Below, one piece after another: positions 1 through 11,208 of a stretch of DNA of 64,000 nt. The notes beneath the pieces are model-generated. The model was not told the DNA's origin. It was given only the letters and a program-made list of their open reading frames with translations, and did not search any database. Numbering within the stretch: position 1 is the first letter of the stretch; each line of letters opens with the position of its first letter. Origin of the DNA: Acheta domesticus (taxonomy: Eukaryota > Arthropoda > Insecta > Orthoptera > Gryllidae); contig JAHLJT010000631.1 of assembly GCA_031308135.1 (NCBI GenBank), forward strand, positions 6,745,666-6,809,665, written 5' to 3'. A program made the position numbers and the translations under genes.

Positions 1-361
1 CTGGAGACAACCAAGGGTGAAACAGTTTACTGTTAATATAAGAGTTATTATTTATTTATATTATAAGCGTTACTTGTAACTGTTTAAAAATGTAGCCTCA
101 CTATCACATTTTGTTGAGCTATCCTTTGGTAGTTGTGGAAGAAGCAGAGGCAGGTGTATGGGTTATTATTTGCAAGTCAGTCTACAAATCAGGAGCAAAA
201 TTTCTAGTTTTCTAACATTGCTAACCTCTCTTTGTTGGTATTCGTCATTGAACCATTAATGGTTCAAGAGTGAAGAAGAGGTTCTGAAGCTCAACAAAAT
301 CAGCAGAGATTCTACTTTTCCCCTAATGATGACCTAGTTTTTATTATTCTTTGATGAAAAT

Positions 362-440
362 GAATCAAACCGGAAGTAACATCTACCTAAACATTTAATT
401 GTTGTATGTTTAGGCACATGCTACTTCTGGTTTGGATTGG
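362..440. repeat. imperfect inverted repeat
   Basis: AAACCGGAAGTAACAT... is mirrored by ...CTACTTCTGGTTT, with CCTAAACAT / ATGTTTAGG in the stem and a short AT loop. It could fold as a hairpin of roughly 75 bases. Nothing else is recognisable in 1-808. Confidence 0.5.
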
Positions 441-997
441 CAGATGTTACTTCTTGATTTAAATTACTTGAATTCCCCCCCCCCATAATTGAACATTTAC
501 TTCAATTTTTAACACTCTTATCCTCTCTATGTCTGTGACTTTGCTTTAATTTTTGTCATTTTGTATTTGCATGTTTTTGTCATTTTGTACACATTTTTTT
601 TTTCTTTTTGTAAAGGGGTCATCCCGTTTATTAAATAAATAAACATTAATTTCAGTTTTTCACACTTTCAGCTCCACAGACTACGCTTTTCAGAAAACAT
701 TGACAACAAACTGATAAATTGTACAAATTATAAATTGCTTACCTCTTCTATTTTAATTAAAGATTCTGCTAAAATATTAATCTGGTCCATTATTACACCA
801 AAAAAATAATGTGGCTTGTGCTACATCATGGAAATTCACTACGGAATAGAATAACACTAACTGACAACACGTGGGCGAAACTGCTTGCTCATGCTCAGTG
901 CTCCCAAGATCAGCTGATCGGCTGGCCTCGGAAAGTACAGAATGACGTCTCAACGTTTGGCGGGAAAGTGTTGGGTGTCTCGTGTGCTTGCGTTTTC

Positions 998-1254
998 TAT
1001 ACTGCGATTTTTGTAGGAAGAGCTCTCAAGGCCACTCAAATCCCATCTTCGCGATGGAATATGTCACGGCATTTTGCGTCTTTTCTCGGTCTTGCCGGTA
1101 GAAGTCGCATGATCGCAAGCACTGCTTCAAACGGTCGCGATCGTGCGAAATCTAGCGGAACGACTGTGAATGATACGAAATGCCGTGACATATTCCATCG
1201 CGAAGATGGGATTTGAGTGGCCTTGAGAGCTCTTCCTACAAAAATCGCAGTATA
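998..1254. mobile_element. foldback (hairpin) element, copy 1
   Basis: The arms 998-1074 and 1178-1254 are perfect inverted copies of 77 bases by direct reading, separated by about 100 bases that are themselves partly palindromic. The arms include TATACTGCGATTTTTGTAGG at the tip and GATGGAATATGTCACGGCAT near the base. Related, more diverged elements lie at 2490-2720 and 45728-45921. No transposase is present, so this is a non-autonomous foldback/MITE family. Confidence 0.75.
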
Positions 1255-1440
1255 TAAGATTTATAGAGCATAGTTTTTGGTTGTTTTGTGTGTTTGCCGA
1301 CGTTTGTTTATCTTGTAACATTTGTTACGGTCAATGATATTTGGATCCTTTCTGTTGTTTAGGTATTAGCAGCACATCTCGTTGACAAATTCGACTTATA
1401 GACTTATTCGACTCTACCAGGCATCAAGTCACTACCTTTT

Positions 1441-1590
1441 AATTTCGAAAGTGGTACGCACAGTGCCGGGGCGCATATAAGCAAACTGCACAACTGGTGC
1501 ACATGTATTCGGCACCGGGCTTCCCTGATTGGCTAGCGGGCGAGGAGCGCGAAACCGCGTGAAATTCGTATCTCTTTCTACGCAGAGCAG
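1441..1590 (+). repeat. promoter-like dispersed repeat, copy 1
   Basis: This GC-rich block has a CATATAAGC TATA-like string and a GATTGGCTAGCGGGCGAGGA stretch containing a CCAAT-type box. An inverted copy lies at about 11105-11200. It may be an LTR or LINE 5' region, or a gene-family promoter. No coding product follows with certainty. Confidence 0.5.
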
Positions 1591-1792
1591 AGCCACAGCG
1601 AGTGAGTGCACGACGCACGTGGACTCGGCTACTGTGTTCGTCAGAGAGTATATGGTGTTCGTAGGCAAAGCGATCGACTCTGCGTTTTTCTCTGACAGCT
1701 GTTATATTAGTCTTTACCATTATGGGAACTCTCTTAACAATCCAACGTGTTTTGTCAGTAAGTACCTAAACTTATATTTTGGTTTTCTATAA

Positions 1793-2225
1793 ATGCAAAC
1801 TAGGAAACTAAATCATATTTCTGGCCAAGCGAATTACAGCTATGAAATTCTAATGGATAATGAAGAAACTGTCATAAGAACTGCAATATGTTCGATTGAA
1901 GACATTTGGGTAGAAAAATATGCGAAGATCACCCAAACGAAATGGAATGTCAGATCATCAAAACCTTCAAGAAAATTATTTGTTTGTTCGTAAGTTAATA
2001 GAAATACATCTTATGTTTTAATTTTATTAAAGAGATAGTAAAATCTGTCCTTTCACTTTCAGAAAAGTGTGCCATCATAGTTCATACAGAAAAATATCGT
2101 AGTAGGGGCGAAAAATAGAAGACTTTCTAAATATTCTGGCTGTCCAGCTACATTGTTTGTAAAAATAAAACGTAACACTGCAGACACACGAAAAAAAAGA
2201 TGCATTCATGAAGATACATAGGGTT
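1793..2225 (+). pseudogene. degenerate zinc-binding (FLYWCH/MULE-like) ORF with small intron
   Basis: An ATG at 1793 opens a 66-codon frame (VEKYAKITQTKWNVRSSKPS...) that runs into a GTAAGT at about 1992. A TTTCAG acceptor at about 2062 would remove a 70-odd base intron and continue with a Cys, a His-His pair and then, after a frame break, YSGCPATLFVKIKR. Spaced C...HH...GCPA is typical of zinc-binding N-terminal domains attached to MULE-like or FLYWCH proteins. Stops and a frameshift show decay. The family call is inference. Confidence 0.4.
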
Positions 2226-2489
2226 GTATTTTTATATTTATTTTAAATTTGTTTACAGACGTCTTGATAGAGCTTCAAAACAAAACTTTGCCACACATAA
2301 TGTTAGTGAGCACGTGAATATTAATTTAGAGTTATTATAGTTGCTCTAAAACTGATGTCCGCAATTCTCCAAGAAATTATGAAAGGATTAATTCATTAAA
2401 AATTCGGGCTATTTGTGACGGTCATTATTTGCATCGTCCCCTAGAGGAATTCAAATTAGTTTTTCGGAAACTTGGTTTGGTAGTTTATG

Positions 2490-2720
2490 CTAGGGTTTTT
2501 ATTTCATGGCGCGTGAGCGCCAGTCTCCACGGTGGAACATATCACGGCATTTCTTGTCTTTCTCGGTCGTGCCTCTAGATGTCGCACCATCGCGACCATA
2601 TCGAGCAGTGCTTGTGATCATGCGACATCTGGCGACACGACCGAGAAAGATGCGAAATGCCCTGAGATATTCCATCGTGAAGACCGGCCCTTTCTTTCCA
2701 AGAAATAAAAACCAAAGTAT
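2490..2720. mobile_element. foldback (hairpin) element, copy 2
   Basis: The ends GGGTTTTTATTTCATGG and CCAAGAAATAAAAACC are inverted copies. Inside, GGTGGAACATATCACGGCAT pairs with TGCCCTGAGATATTCCATCG, and TTTCTCGGTCGTG pairs with CACGACCGAGAAA. Nearly the whole element is palindromic, with mismatches. It shares its core with copies 1 and 3. Confidence 0.7.
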
Positions 2721-3130
2721 AGGCACACAGTATTCTCGGAATCAAACCACGTGTGCGAACAGATTTAAGCCCACTGTATTCGTAGAAAGTCTCCCCGTTA
2801 ACGCGCAATCAGGCATTTCAGATTGCAAACATCCGGCGCATCAACTAACTCTTGGAGCTAATCAAAGAATGAAACAGTCAGTTCGACTGACCATTTATAT
2901 ATCCCGAACACCATTAACATTTTAAATTGCCAAATTTCGTAAGTACTAGCTTTCAATAGATTTTGTAGTTAGCATACCTTCTCTTTCTTGTATCGAATCT
3001 TAATTTTTAATTTATCGAATACACATAAATATTATACTTTTAAAATATTAAGCTATGTGACTGTTGCTTTTATCTGAGTTTTCTTGTATTTATTCCAATT
3101 TTATCACGTACTTTAACACGCATTCGTGAC

Positions 3131-4255
3131 ATGGCTACTGTTCGTTCTACTCTTTTTACTCTCTACACCCTCAAAGCCGACCTTCTGAAAGCCTTCACAC
3201 ACGTAAACAGTAATTTAGATAAACATATCCGAAGGCTGGAAGAGGTCGTTCTCTACAACGACGGTTGGGCACAAGTAGGCAACACTGCGAATTTTCCCAA
3301 CCGTGCACCCGTGACTGCACATAAGACACAGACACCACATCCAGTCGCAATTCAAAACAGATTTAGTGTTTTAGATTATGAAACAGATTTTCCTCGCCTT
3401 CCTGATCCTCACAACCCTTCCCTTCCATCGACAAATACATGCACAAACCAACGGAAACAGGCTAGGAAGCGTGTCAAAACCAAAACACGTAAAGCTTCGC
3501 ATCCTAGCCCACTTGAAAACAAAGCCATTCCTACTGAGCCTAAAAAACAGGTACTTATTTTAGCTGACAGCCATGGTCGCCATCTTTCCTCCATTCTCAG
3601 TAGGAAGTTACCCCCCCAACTACTCAATCTCGTCTATTTTTAAACCTAACGGGAGGTTTGCAGACGTGACTGCAGAGTTGGACACTCACACGAAGACAAT
3701 GACCAATCAGGACACAGTCTTTATTATCGGAGGGCAGAATGACATTAATTTAGGCGGTAACTTTACACCTGAAAAACATGTAAACAAATTACAATGTGCC
3801 GCCCAAAATACTAACATTGTAGTCTCGACGCTGCCCTTCTGGTACAACAGGCCAACACTCTGCAGCGAGATTAAGCACGCAAACCAACAACTAAAACTGC
3901 AACTGAGAGAAACAGATGTAACACTTTTTGAAATGAATTTCCTCTCAGTAAAACACTTCACCCGGCACGGTCTCCACATGAACCTTGCTGGAAAACATGC
4001 AGTCGGTGAAAAGCTTGCACAATACATCATCAACTCCAGTCCTACGCAGCCTCCTGCCAAAAATCCATCCCTTTCACCTTCCTTACGTTCCCCACCCCCA
4101 CCCTTATTCTGAACCCTCTTACCCCCTCCTGTGAACCTACTCCCGTTTCTTCCATTCCCACTACCAATGACGCCTCTATTTCCTCACAACCTGTGACTGC
4201 TGGGACACATTACAACCTTCGACCACGCACTCGAGGTAAAAATGGAGTAAATATA
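3131..4255 (+). pseudogene. LINE ORF1 with SGNH/GDSL esterase-like domain
   Basis: The first frame (3131-3643) starts at ATG with a helical N-terminal segment (LLKAFTHVNSNLDKHIRRLE) and a basic Lys/Arg linker, and reaches VLILADSHGRHL, the Ser-containing block I of SGNH hydrolases. One frameshift near 3600 moves reading to 3573-4112. There GGQNDIN looks like block III and KHFTRHGLHMN like block V with the catalytic Asp/His region. The reading ends with YNLRPRTRG just before the insertion. In CR1-type LINEs this domain belongs to ORF1 and probably aids lipid or RNP association. Confidence 0.65.
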
Positions 4256-6292
4256 TTGTGACGATACCGAATAGTTGATAGAAAAATTTGATTTAAAACA
4301 CACGTCGTAGTAGCCTGTCGCGGGCCTACGCAGAACCCTGTTTCTTTTGTGCGGGCTATGTCGAGCCAATTCGCAATGCACACGTGCTGGAAGAGGTCCC
4401 CTCGCGCTTCTTTGTCCGGCGGGGGGGGGGGCAGTGGGTACAAGAAATATGACCCGATCGGCGCCTCTCTGGCGCCGCCACATCCCCAGGCGACCTGCGG
4501 CTCCTTCGACGTTAGAGAGAGAGGGTTGAGTGGAATTTTTCCATCGACTACGGCCAGAAAACGCTTCCGGACATTGGCCGAAATTAAACTGAGACGCAGT
4601 TGCCTTTTGCCAATAGAGAGGAACCTTTCAAAATTTAAACCAAAAATCATTCCAGAACTTTCGACGAAGGAGTAAGGAGAGGGGGTTACAGAGGCTTCGC
4701 GAGATGTGACCAAGTGAAAAATCAGGAGAGAAGAAGGGAGACGGTTTTGAGAGTAGGTTCGGGGAGGAGCGAGGAGCGCGCACCTCGGCGGTGCGTCGTT
4801 CGGGGAGCAAACGCCGCTGGCGTAGACACCTTCGCAGTGTGAGAGACAGTATTGTTCTAATTTTTTGGTGCGCTGTGTGTGATGCGGAGCGCGGAATTGC
4901 TCCTGACGGATGTTCGCTATCACGCGTGTGTTTTTTTTCAATTGTTAAAGGACTATTATAGTGACTAGCGCGCCGTTATTCACGTTAGGCGCAAAGCAAT
5001 CTCGTTCGGTCGCCTGGAAGAGACTATCGCTGCTTGTGCGGTGCAACCTCGTGCCGCGCGCGAGTCAAAATTATTCAATTCGGCTTATGCCACTACGCCC
5101 GCGACCGCCCGCAGAGATATATTTCATACTGGAGTCTCCGTCCACCTCACCTCGCCGGCTGCGAGTGCGAAGGCCTGCCTCCCGCCCCCTGGCGAGGACC
5201 CTGCCTCGTCAGCTGTAACCCACTGCTGGCACGGTTTTCACCGCCGAAGAAAAAGGAGCTCTGGTGACGTCACACGAAGGTCGGGCATCGACCCTACGAA
5301 GTCTCCCAAAATACGGACTGTTGTCCCCTAGACTCTTGTGAACGGCCCGGATTACAGACCTGTGCCCTATCATAAGCGAGCCGCGCTGTGGCTTTTTTGT
5401 TGAAAAAGAAACTTCCTAAATTGTATTTTACTTCTTCCTCTGTAAATTGTATCTTAATTGTATTGTCTTCTAGCAAGTAAGAAAGTTATTTAAGTAAAAG
5501 GGGAATCTGGGAAAGAGGGGATAAATTCAAGCGGTTGTTTATTGGGAGTTGCGGGATAAATAAGAAAGAGGGGAGGGATGTCTTTGGGTTTAAGAGGGAA
5601 GAGTTATTAGTAATAGGATTTATTTTTATATTTCTTTTATTTTAGCTCATTACATTTTTTATTTTTTTTAAAAAAACTCAATGTATTTCATTTTGGTAAC
5701 CAAGTAGCGTCCATCCATAGGCCCCCATTTCGGTAGATTTTAAGAACAGGGTTCGGCTCCTATTGACGCGCACGATTCGGTTCCGAACGAGTCACTCGCG
5801 GCGCCGCCACAGTGTGCACACGGCCACGTGGCCAACGCATTTTCGTGTGGAATCGTGACGCTACGCTACCCGTGTCCAAGTTGAGGACGAGGCTCGGGCC
5901 TTCGGCCCTCGCGTTAACATAAAACATCCTTGAGTCTGTCCAACGCATAATTACCAATGCATTTTATGCATTTAACATTATGCATGCAACGCATTTTATG
6001 CATTTAACCATTGTAATTCTCCATTACACATTCGCACCACACCGCACAATGCACAATGCAAGCAGTGCTCCCTGAGTGATTCGTTCTCGTGGTCCGCGCG
6101 AGTGAACCATGCGCAAGTGAACCGTGCGCCGTGAGCCGAACCCTGTCCTTAAAATCAGCCCCCATTTCTCGTGGAGAATCACTGCTCCTGAGCTAGCCCG
6201 GCAACTACCCAGGTGAGTGAAAGAAAGGGGGGGGGATCTCGATCGCCCGATCGAGCCCCGACGTCGCACGCGAGGGCCCGCGTGGCTTGACA
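4256..6292. mobile_element. probable solo-LTR-like insertion splitting the LINE
   Basis: The LINE sequence is interrupted between ORF1 and ORF2. The inserted block runs from TTGTGACGATACC to GGCTTGACA, and a five-base ATATA lies on each side, a plausible target duplication. It is GC-rich, has no recognisable protein, and contains a TGACGTCA near 5263. A long inverted repeat pair lies near its 3' end. A long LTR is my best guess. A different element type is possible. Confidence 0.42.
5730..6168. repeat. inverted repeat pair inside the insertion
   Basis: GGTTCGGCTC and its upstream TTTTAAGAACAGG (about 5738-5760) recur inverted at about 6128-6160 (GAGCCGAACCCTGTCCTTAAAA), with further matching CCCCCATTT at the arm ends. 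The arms are about 45 bases and roughly 340 bases apart. Between them, CGCATTTTATGCATTTAAC occurs twice in about 45 bases (5958-6010). Confidence 0.55.
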
Positions 6293-6319
6293 ATATAGCA
6301 ACTACAGTCAGATGCAGCA

Positions 6320-7226
6320 GAAAAACATTCGTGTAGGTACTTGCAAAAAATAAAGATATTGCACCATAATGTTCAATCCCTTTCAAATAAAATTGAGTTT
6401 ATCGAGGCAGCTCTACAGAGCGATTTAAATCAAATGGATGTTCTTTGCTTTACAGAACATTGGTTATCTCCTAATGAACTTAGCATTTTCCAAATTCCAA
6501 ACTTTTACCTCGCAGGCTATTATTGTAGAAAAAGAGAATCTCATAAAAGTCCTGCATATGGAGGTTCTTGTATTTACGTTAAAATAATATTGATTCTATT
6601 CTATTAATGAGTATTCCGTTGAAAATGTTTTTGAAATTTCTGTTGTACATCTTCCTGTGCTAAAAATGATATTGCTTTGCATCTACAGGCCTTCAACAAA
6701 GAGAGCTGCAGATTACATTTTGTTCTTAGAAAAACTAGAGATAACACTAATCAAAGTCATCAATCGCTCTTTTGAATCCATTGTTGTATGTGGAGATTTT
6801 AACATTGATTTTCTGGTCGAATCTTGCGACAAAGAGCAGTTTCTTAACTTAATTAATTTCTTCAATTTAGATATTACAATAAAAGTACCTACACGGATCA
6901 CAGTAAATTCAAAGAAGGCAATCGATCAAATTATAATTAACAAAACCACTACTCGACATGAAATTGAAACAAAAGATTTAGGATACAGTGACCACGATGC
7001 ACAAATTCTTACCATTATACGAAATGCGAACAATGACACAATAAATAATACACGTATGAGTAGAGTGTTTTCTAAAAGTAAAATAAAATTATTCATTGAT
7101 TACTTGCTGCAGGAGTCATGGGACGCGGTTTATAATACTATTGATACAAACGATAAATATTATTCTTTTTTAAAACGCTTTCATTTCATTTTAACACTTG
7201 CTTTCCTCTTCAGAAAAGAAAATTAA
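6320..7226 (+). pseudogene. LINE ORF2, endonuclease (APE-like) part
   Basis: Two frames carry the endonuclease: KILHHNVQSL, TEHWLSPNEL and GGSCIYVK, then after a break YRPSTKRAADYI, CGDFNIDFL, VPTRITVNSKKAIDQIIIN and LGYSDHDAQIL. These are the expected HN-, TEHW-, GDFN- and SDHD-type motifs in the right order. The frame is broken near 6604 and again after 7190. Confidence 0.7.
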
Positions 7227-9205
7227 TATTTCACGCAAAAACAATTCTTGGATAACACAAGAGATTAGAACATCATGTAAAAACAAACGAGTTCTTTCTT
7301 TCATTTCTAAGCATCATAACGTATCTCAAGATTTCCTCCTGTACTTTAAAAAATACAAATCATTGTTAAGGAAAGTCATAAGGCAGGCTAAAATCATGAA
7401 ACACGATTGAACTCAAATAACAAAACAAAATCAATGTGCGATATAGTAAAAAATGCGACCAAACCAACTAGAAACCTTGTAGAGAATGTTGTTTTAAAAG
7501 ATAACGATAGAGATGTGAACGATCCGGCAACAGTGGCTAGTATCTTTAACCAATACTTTTCGAGAATTACTGTCGATCTCACTAAGGGTTTTCAGCCACA
7601 AAATTCAACATCTGACGTTTCCCTAAAAATCTTAGACACTATGTTAGTTTCCGAAACCTCTTCCTTTGAAATTCTCAAAATAATCGGTAAATTAAAAAAT
7701 AAATATTCGGCCGGTTTAGATGAATTTCCAGATTGTTTGTTAAAGACGTGCGCGCCAGCCATTATACACCCGTTAACTCACATATTTAATGCATCCTTAT
7801 GCACCGGAATTTTTCCAGATATTTTTAAAACAGCTAAGATTAAGCCGCTCTTCAAAAAAGGCAACAAAAATGAAGTTCAAAATTATTGGCCAATTTCTCT
7901 TTTGTCAGTTCTTTCAAAAATATTAGAGAGACTTTTTTATGGGCGAATGGAAACCTTTCTCAATAAACACGACGCGTTTTAAAATTGCCAACATGGATTC
8001 CGGAAATCAAAATCGACGGGAACAGCCATTTTTTCTTTTCTTAAGGATGTTGCCTCATCATTGGATCAAAACGAAGCAACTATTGGAATATTTTTAGATC
8101 TTTCAAAAGCTTTTGACGTCATTGATCATAACATTTTACTTTCAAAATTACCTTCGTATGGAATCCGTGATATTGCTCTAGATTGGCTATGTTCGTACCT
8201 TAAACAACGATCTCAGAGAGTAGAAATACCTTACTGGAATGATAGAACTTTATGTACACACCTTTCCGCTTCTTTGCCAATTGCACGTGTAGTCCCGCAA
8301 GGATCGATTTTAGGCCCTATTCTCTTCCTATTATACGTAAATGACATGCCCTTAGCGATTCGAAACGGAAGAACAGTTCTCTTTGCGGATGATACAAATA
8401 TTCTTTGCAACAAAGAAGCCGTAAATAGTACAATATCAGACGTTTCAAATTGGTTCCGTAATAACAAATTAAAAGTAAATGAAAAGAAAACTGTTTCAAT
8501 GCAATTTTCCATATCAAATAAAAAATTCTGTACTCCATTGAAAATGAACGGTGTGCCATTGACTGACGTTAATGTAACAAAATTTTTAGGTCTATCAATT
8601 CAGTCAAACCTCAAATGGAATGCCCACTTAAATGAATTGAACACAAAATTAAGTTCATTATGCTACGCGTTCAGAATTCTTTCAAATTCCGTCAGCCTTC
8701 ATACAGCTAGTTGTGTATATTTTGCCAATGTTCACTCCCGCCTGAGATATGGCATAATATTTTGGGGAAACACATCTTATAGCTCACAGACTTTCAGATT
8801 ACAAAAAAGAATTGTACGAATAATAAGCAAATCCAACCACGTGATTCTTGTAAGTCACTCTTTATTAATCTAGGAATTTTACCATTACCTTATCTCCTGA
8901 TTTACGAATCAGTAGTTTTTGTCAAAAATGACTTACTTAAGGGCGGGAATATATTTTCAGCAAACGCCGATGTCTATAAGTATAACACACGACGTAGTAA
9001 TCATATTCACCAGGTGGCAGTATCAACAGCTCGCTACAAAAAATTCACATACAATTCGTGTGCATTACTCTACAACACTTTGCCAGAAGACATTAAATGA
9101 TTAAATTCAATAGAAAAGTTTAAGTCCCAAGTAAAATCTTTTCTGCTGCATAACTGTTTCTATTCAATTCGAGACTATACCGAGCATCAAAAAGGAAAGT
9201 AGAAT
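7198..9205 (+). pseudogene. LINE ORF2, reverse transcriptase part
   Basis: Frames 7407-7982 and 8061-8873 give the RT fingers and palm: KPLFKKGNK, ISLLSVLSKILERL, HGFRKSKSTGTAIF (interrupted by a stop at 7980), GIFLDLSKAFDVIDHNILL, VVPQGSILGPILFLLYVNDM and LFADDTNIL, which keeps the catalytic DD. A frameshift near 8870 leads to the C-terminal tail (ALLYNTLPEDIK) ending near 9200. The AFDVIDH and FADD motifs fit the CR1/jockey group. Confidence 0.75.
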
Positions 9206-9965
9206 TAATTTTAACAATGATAGTTAATGTAATTATTTATCATTTGGACTGTATAATTCTAAAGAACCTGTAACAAGTATTGTACCACAGTTTCTGGGTT
9301 GATCCCCATCTCGATCAGGTTTTTCGTCCAGTTTCCCTGATCCTTGAGCAAATGCTGAGATGGTCCCTTGTTTTGCTTCTGGACATAAATGTAACTTCAT
9401 TATTTGTGCACGTCTTCTGAATTTCAGAGGGAAATATAGTTATTCAAATTATCGTTTTTCATATTATAGCGGCAAAAAGTATTATTCTTTCATGAAGAAC
9501 ATGAGGGTTCAGGGCAGGAATTTATAGCTAATTTACCTTTGAAAATATATTTTATTATATAGGAGCGAATATTTTGTCAACAAAACTCGAAAAAATCCTC
9601 ACTTTTCTGTATTCAAAATTCGACTAAAATATGGTTTAGGATAGAGACCACAGAATTATGAAAACGTGCACAAAATTAACTTCTCCCCATAGCTCGTCAT
9701 ACGCAGTTTTTAACTGTTTTTTGACGTAAATAAATAAATAAATAAATAAACATTTTAATATTACACCTTATATGGATTCTTACAAGGTATAATCAAAAAC
9801 TTGAGAATGCTGTTAAATTACTGTAATTTACAATCTGTAATCACACTAATTTTAATGTTAAAAATTAAACCCAAGCCTAATAACCAATTAAAATAATTAA
9901 TTTTTATTTTCAGATAGGATTGTGTGGGGTTATAACAGTAAAGAAAATTCATAACCACAATGTAA

Positions 9966-10158
9966 GACCTGCTGAAACGGCGGTTCCTGCCAGCTGATAA
10001 GGCTACAAGGGGAGCATTCCTTCAATATTTAAAAATGGGAATGAGTATTGCAGAATCATGCAAATATCTCCAGACCCTTCTTGAATATATTGAAGATATT
10101 TGTGAAGACAATTATGCCAGTGGTTGTACAAATTCAACTGAAAGAATTGTGTGCTACT
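9966..10158 (+). other. open frame of unknown origin
   Basis: A 64-codon stop-to-stop frame without an ATG near its start reads LKRRFLPADKATRGAFLQYL, then MGMSIAESCKYLQTLLEYIE and EDICEDNYASGC. Composition looks protein-like. It may be an orphan exon, a processed gene piece or TE debris. I do not recognise the family. Confidence 0.25.
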
Positions 10159-10384
10159 GACAAGATCATACCTAGGGCCTAGGTCACACCAAAGTGAAGT
10201 TTCATAGTTAGTCATTGTGTGTCATATTTATATTATTGCCTTTTTGCTGTTTTTTTCTTTTTGGTTGTGTTTACTTTGTAATAATTAATTCATTTCAATA
10301 GTATGAAATACATGATGAATCTATTATAGTTGCCTCTTTTTATGCACATGTGGAGATTTTAATAATACACCTTATATGGATTAT

Positions 10385-10490
10385 ATACTAAATATTATAT
10401 TATATTATATTATAATAATATATATTATAATATATATAATATATTATACTAAAAAGTATATATTATACTAAAAATATTATAAAAATGTCC
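10385..10490. repeat. AT-rich low-complexity (TATTA/TATAA) tract
   Basis: Repeated TATTATA and ATAATATAT strings form an almost pure AT block. The surrounding 9753-11100 is AT-rich and holds no gene that I can support apart from the small open frame at 9966. Confidence 0.7.
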
Positions 10491-11104
10491 TTAGTAAATG
10501 TGTTCAAATATATTTAGATGCTATCGAAAAATTAAAAAAATGAGTTATTGGCGAAAAACATTGAGAAATTTGAGTTCCTACAACCCTTTCTATTACAACC
10601 TATTTATTCTCCTGAAATAAATCAAATTTCCTTTAATAGAATTGTATAATAATATACAATATAATAATAATATACAAATGTTTACAAAATGTGAAGTGCA
10701 GTAGATATTTTAATAACATTTTCATTTTGCAACATAAGTTAATTTTAATTTAATTCTGTTCAAAATTGGAAATAATACTGAGAAAACTTTCGGTTTCTAT
10801 TAATCCCTTCAGCCTCCTTTGTTTTTGCCACATATACCCTCCCCTCTAACTAAACATTTTTTTAATGGCGCATTACAAATGTTGATACATGAACAGAATA
10901 AAATCCTTGATTCGTCTGGGTCAATGAATAATTATAATAACATATGTTTATTAACAAAAATCTATGACGCCTCCTCCCCCCCAAAAAATTATCTGCTGGA
11001 TCCGCCCCTGGTATAAATAGTAATAAAATGAAAAGCATTTGTGCAGTTTAAAAAGTGACAAAATAGCTCGTAAAACGAACCTACAACACGTAGTAAGAGA
11101 ACGT

Positions 11105-11200
11105 AAACGAATTTCGCGCGGTTCCGCGCTCCTCGCCCGCTAGCCAATCCGGGAAGCCCGGTGCCGAATGCATGTGCAGTTTATGTGCTGCCGGGGCTTG
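11105..11200 (-). repeat. promoter-like dispersed repeat, copy 2 (inverted)
   Basis: CTCCTCGCCCGCTAGCCAAT is the reverse complement of the CCAAT-bearing block at 1525-1560. It is followed by GCCCGGTGCCGAATGCATGT, also matching copy 1 in reverse. The hAT-like element at 11209 begins just beyond it. Confidence 0.6.
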
Positions 11201-11208
11201 GCATGGGC

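Larger units (their letters stand above)
3131..9752 (+). mobile_element. CR1-like non-LTR retrotransposon, decayed, with insertion
   Basis: In order: ORF1 with an SGNH-esterase-like domain, a 2-kb insertion, then ORF2 with APE-type endonuclease and reverse transcriptase, and a (TAAA)n-like tail at about 9729-9752. Without the insertion the element is about 4.6 kb, a normal CR1-clade size. Esterase-bearing ORF1 is known from CR1-like elements. Several frameshifts and stops mean this copy is dead. Confidence 0.75.

Noticed and set aside
4210..4941. 243-codon minus-strand open frame, one of the longest in the window
   Set aside because: It crosses the boundary between LINE ORF1 (antisense) and the inserted block, shows no known domain, and is Pro/Arg-rich because of the local GC content.
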